From Firmicutes bacterium UBA5496 (GTDB lineage: Bacteria; Bacillota; Proteinivoracia; UBA4975), in contig DIPE01000111.1 in assembly GCA_002427015.1 (NCBI GenBank), positions 11,786 to 18,241 of the forward strand: DNA of 6,456 bases, written 5' to 3'. The position numbers were made by a program, and so were the translations under genes. Below the pieces are notes generated by a model that made no database searches, was not told where the DNA came from, and saw only the letters and a program-made list of their open reading frames with translations. Each line of letters starts with the position of its first letter. Positions within the stretch are counted from its first letter, which is position 1. Below, piece after piece: positions 4,074 through 6,456 of the stretch.

Positions 4074-6456
4074 ATGAAAAAAGTTTTAGCAGTAATTCTT
4101 GTTGTCGGTTTTCTCTTTTCTCTTTTTCCTGCCGGGATGGCAGCTGCTTGGGGTGAGGGGGGAGAAGTCGTCGGTCGCATCAGCGGCAGCAACCGCTACG
4201 CTACCGCGGCGGCTATCAGCGCCTATGATCGCAGCTATTCCGGCTATGTGGTCCTTGCCCGGGGCGATCATTATGCCGATGCCCTGGCCGGGGTGCCCCT
4301 GGCGGCCATGCATCAGGCCCCTATCCTGCTGACGCCGAAAGATTCCCTGGCCCCGGAAACCCGGGCGGAAATTGAGACGCTTGGGGCCCACACAGTCATC
4401 ATCTTGGGCGGAACCGGCGCAGTCGGCAGCGCAGTCGAAGCAAAATTGACGGAGATGGGTCTTATAGTCGAGCGGGTCAGCGGCAATAACCGCTTTGACA
4501 CCGCAGCGGCCATTGCTGAGCGGGTGGCTCCCAACGGGTCTTACTCTGCTGTTGTGGCCAGCGGCCGGGATTATCCCGATGCCCTGGCGGCGGCTTCCTA
4601 TGCCGGCAGCCTGGGTTATCCTATTCTCCTGGTGGAGAAGGATAAGATTCCCGCTGAGACCGCTGCCGCTATAGCAGCTTTAGGAGTCGGAGAGACAATT
4701 TTAGCAGGTGGCACTGCCGTTGCCGCTGCTTCCGTTATGGACAAGCTGCCCGGCTGCGTGCGGGTCAGCGGCGCCAACCGCTTTGAGACTGCAGTGGCCC
4801 TGGCCCGGCATTTTCAACCGGAGCTGGAGACGGTATTTGTGGCCAGCGGCAGGGGCTTTGCCGACGCAATCACCGGCGCGGCTTTGGCGGCCCGTTATGG
4901 CCGCGGGCTGCTGCTGGTGGACAAAGGTGTTCCTGAAGGGGTTGCCGGCTATTTAAGTGAGAATGAAATAGGTTCCATTATTATCTTTGGCGGCGCTGCA
5001 GTGGTAGCAGACAGCATTGCCGATACCTTAACGGGGATTATCAGCATTGTGGGGAAGAAAGTGGAATTGCTTTCTTCGGCGGTAATGACAACTCTCCCCG
5101 GCGGCGGCGAAGCAATCCGCTTCCCCTATGCCGGTTATGTCACCACAGTGCAGGGAGTTTCCGGCGATTACGTCCGCCTGCAGTTCGGACGCAGGAGCGG
5201 CTGGGTGCCCCAGGAATCCGTCGGGCTTACAGACCGGGAGGAAGATTATATCCGCCTGGGCTGGCAGTTTATCTCCGGTTCAGATGCACGCTACATACAG
5301 AACAGCCCTGATGTCAGCGGCTACAACGTCTATTCCCCGGTTATGTATAGCGTGCGCAACAATGGGCTATACACCCTTATGAATTTCAGCAATAATATCG
5401 CTCTTGCCCGTCAGAATGGCTACATGGTCTGGCTGACAATCCAGCAATTCGGAACCAGTCCCAACTTTGGCGACAATATTATCGATGAGATTATAGCAGT
5501 GGCTTTACAGCATGACGTGGATGGCCTCAATATTGACTTTGAAGGCATGGGAGAGCAGAACCAGGCTGGATTCACCGCCTTTATGGCCAAGCTGTATGCA
5601 AGGGCCAAGGCCCTTGGCTTGGTTGTATCTGTAGACGTAACCCGCCATTCCAACAACCGATACGGTCTCAGCTACGACCGGGCGGCTTTGGCTGGGGTCA
5701 GCGATTACCTCGCCCTGATGGCTTATGACCAGCACTGGGCCTCCAGCCCCGTGGCGGGATCCACCGCGACTATGTCCTGGACTGACAGCGCCATCAGGCT
5801 GCTCCTCAATGAAGTCCCGGCAGAGAAAGTGTTATTGGGAATTCCCTTCTTTACCAGGAACTGGCGCTACAATGACACTATCTATGCTGACCGGGACCTG
5901 GTAGTGATGCTGGAAGTGATGCGCCTGCGCACCGAACCCACTACTGCCGGAGGGTCCGCCACCGTAATTCGCACGGCCCAGATTGGCGAAGCCTTCACCT
6001 GTCTTGGTGAAGTCGCGGGAGAATCCATTGGGGGCGACACAAAATGGTATATGGTGGATGTAGACGGTCAGGTGGGCTATGTATCCGGATACTCCGGCTA
6101 TACCCGTTTCGTTCCCCAGGGAGAAGTATATGGAGAAGCGGGCTTAAGCAATTACGCCATTCCCATGCAGTCTGCCTTGGACATTCTAGCCAATTATGAT
6201 GCCGGCGCCGGGACAAGCCAGTTTACTACCCTGGCAGGGACGGTGGTGCAGATGCGCAATGTGCAGATAGAAGCGGATTCGGCCAGCGGCCAAACAAAGG
6301 TCACCTATATTGATGAGCAAAACCGGCTGAATGAAATCTGGCTGGAAGACTATGATTCCCTGTGCAAGCGCCGCCAGCTTATGGACCAGTACAATCTGGC
6401 AGGTTTGGCAGCCTGGAGCCTGGAATGGCTCGACGCCGGCCAGCAGGCTTGGAATA
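4074..6456 (+). CDS. Wall-anchored GH18 family glycosidase with three CWB2 repeats and SH3 modules (3' partial)
   Basis: The frame stays open for 794 codons to the window edge. The start follows GAGGAGGTGG (4061-4070), with an in-frame stop at 4059. Residues 1-24 are a Sec signal peptide. Three CWB2 repeats (about 33-125, 133-224, 229-319) carry 'SGxNRxxTA', 'DALA' or 'DAIT', and 'GG' motifs; in clostridia three such repeats anchor proteins non-covalently to wall polymers. An SH3-like domain follows (about 340-385). The GH18 domain runs from about 390 to at least 785: DGLNIDFE (483-490) contains the catalytic D488 and E490, 'LMAYDQHW' (548-555) fits a substrate-binding strand, 'EIWLEDYDSL' (754-763) is a late-domain motif and 'LAAWSLEW' (778-785) supplies the final strand Trp. 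This resembles YaaH/SleL spore-cortex N-acetylglucosaminidases. The DxxDxDxE motif has Asn at its second Asp, as in many such relatives. A peptidoglycan or chitin-like glycan is the likely substrate. Confidence 0.92.
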   Translation, partial: MKKVLAVILVVGFLFSLFPAGMAAAWGEGGEVVGRISGSNRYATAAAISAYDRSYSGYVVLARGDHYADALAGVPLAAMHQAPILLTPKDSLAPETRAEIETLGAHTVIILGGTGAVGSAVEAKLTEMGLIVERVSGNNRFDTAAAIAERVAPNGSYSAVVASGRDYPDALAAASYAGSLGYPILLVEKDKIPAETAAAIAALGVGETILAGGTAVAAASVMDKLPGCVRVSGANRFETAVALARHFQPELETVFVASGRGFADAITGAALAARYGRGLLLVDKGVPEGVAGYLSENEIGSIIIFGGAAVVADSIADTLTGIISIVGKKVELLSSAVMTTLPGGGEAIRFPYAGYVTTVQGVSGDYVRLQFGRRSGWVPQESVGLTDREEDYIRLGWQFISGSDARYIQNSPDVSGYNVYSPVMYSVRNNGLYTLMNFSNNIALARQNGYMVWLTIQQFGTSPNFGDNIIDEIIAVALQHDVDGLNIDFEGMGEQNQAGFTAFMAKLYARAKALGLVVSVDVTRHSNNRYGLSYDRAALAGVSDYLALMAYDQHWASSPVAGSTATMSWTDSAIRLLLNEVPAEKVLLGIPFFTRNWRYNDTIYADRDLVVMLEVMRLRTEPTTAGGSATVIRTAQIGEAFTCLGEVAGESIGGDTKWYMVDVDGQVGYVSGYSGYTRFVPQGEVYGEAGLSNYAIPMQSALDILANYDAGAGTSQFTTLAGTVVQMRNVQIEADSASGQTKVTYIDEQNRLNEIWLEDYDSLCKRRQLMDQYNLAGLAAWSLEWLDAGQQAWN
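4170..5030 (+). repeat. Three tandem CWB2 cell-wall-binding units
   Basis: Units lie at about 4170-4448, 4470-4745 and 4758-5030. Each opens with a conserved DNA word encoding (I/V)SGxNR: CATCAGCGGCAGCAACCGC, GTCAGCGGCAATAACCGC and GTCAGCGGCGCCAACCGC. Units one and two keep the 'DALA' and 'PILL' motifs. The third is more diverged ('DAIT', 'GLLLV'), as is common for the last member of such a triplet. Confidence 0.88.

Noticed and set aside
4086..4391. 101-aa reverse-strand ORF opposite the GH18 gene, and the forward 4099-4332 frame
   Set aside because: Both are shadows of the strongly supported CWB2/GH18 frame, with low-complexity composition and no ribosome binding site.
4170..5030. CRISPR-like or other non-coding repeats suggested by the recurring GTCAGCGGC...AACCGC words
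   Set aside because: The spacing is about 290 bases and the words encode the conserved SGxNR motif of each CWB2 unit, so they are coding repeats.

Overview
The window looks like part of the chromosome of a Gram-positive, spore-forming-type Firmicute (Clostridia or a relative). The evidence is strong AGGAGG-type ribosome binding sites, a consensus sigma-A promoter, Sec signal peptides with no outer-membrane signals, CWB2 cell-wall-anchoring repeats, a YaaH/SleL-like GH18 domain, and a group IIC intron remnant. I cannot name the genus. All three sizeable genes are on the + strand and appear to encode exported surface or cell-wall proteins.

Layout. (1) Positions 3-2045 hold the 3' part of a large gene made of consecutive Ig-like/carboxypeptidase-regulatory-like beta-sandwich repeats; its start lies upstream of the window. 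(2) It ends in a textbook intrinsic terminator (2061-2084). The 5' end of a group IIC intron begins one base after the T-run (2086). Only domains I-II remain (to about 2466); the reverse transcriptase and domains III, V and VI are gone. (3) Just past the breakpoint is a perfect-consensus promoter (TTGACA-16-TATAAT, 2471-2498), then a leader with a terminator-like hairpin, a possible 48-codon small ORF, and an AT-rich gene (2671-3876) for a secreted protein with two SH3-like repeats and an unrecognised helical C-terminal half. (4) The 197-base gap after it holds a long imperfect hairpin, an AT palindrome and a strong intrinsic-terminator-like hairpin that ends only 25 bases before the next start codon. 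(5) Positions 4074-6456 hold the 5' part of a large gene: signal peptide, three CWB2 repeats, SH3-like domain, then a GH18 glycosidase domain carrying a second SH3-like module inserted in it. The frame is open to the window's right edge.

Together the genes suggest a cell-envelope neighbourhood: a repeat-rich surface protein, a secreted SH3 protein that may bind the wall, and a wall-anchored glycan hydrolase. The middle segment (about 2467-3990) is visibly more AT-rich than both flanks and abuts the broken intron, so it may be a later insertion or rearrangement. The leader structures before the second and third genes suggest possible control by premature termination; this is inference.
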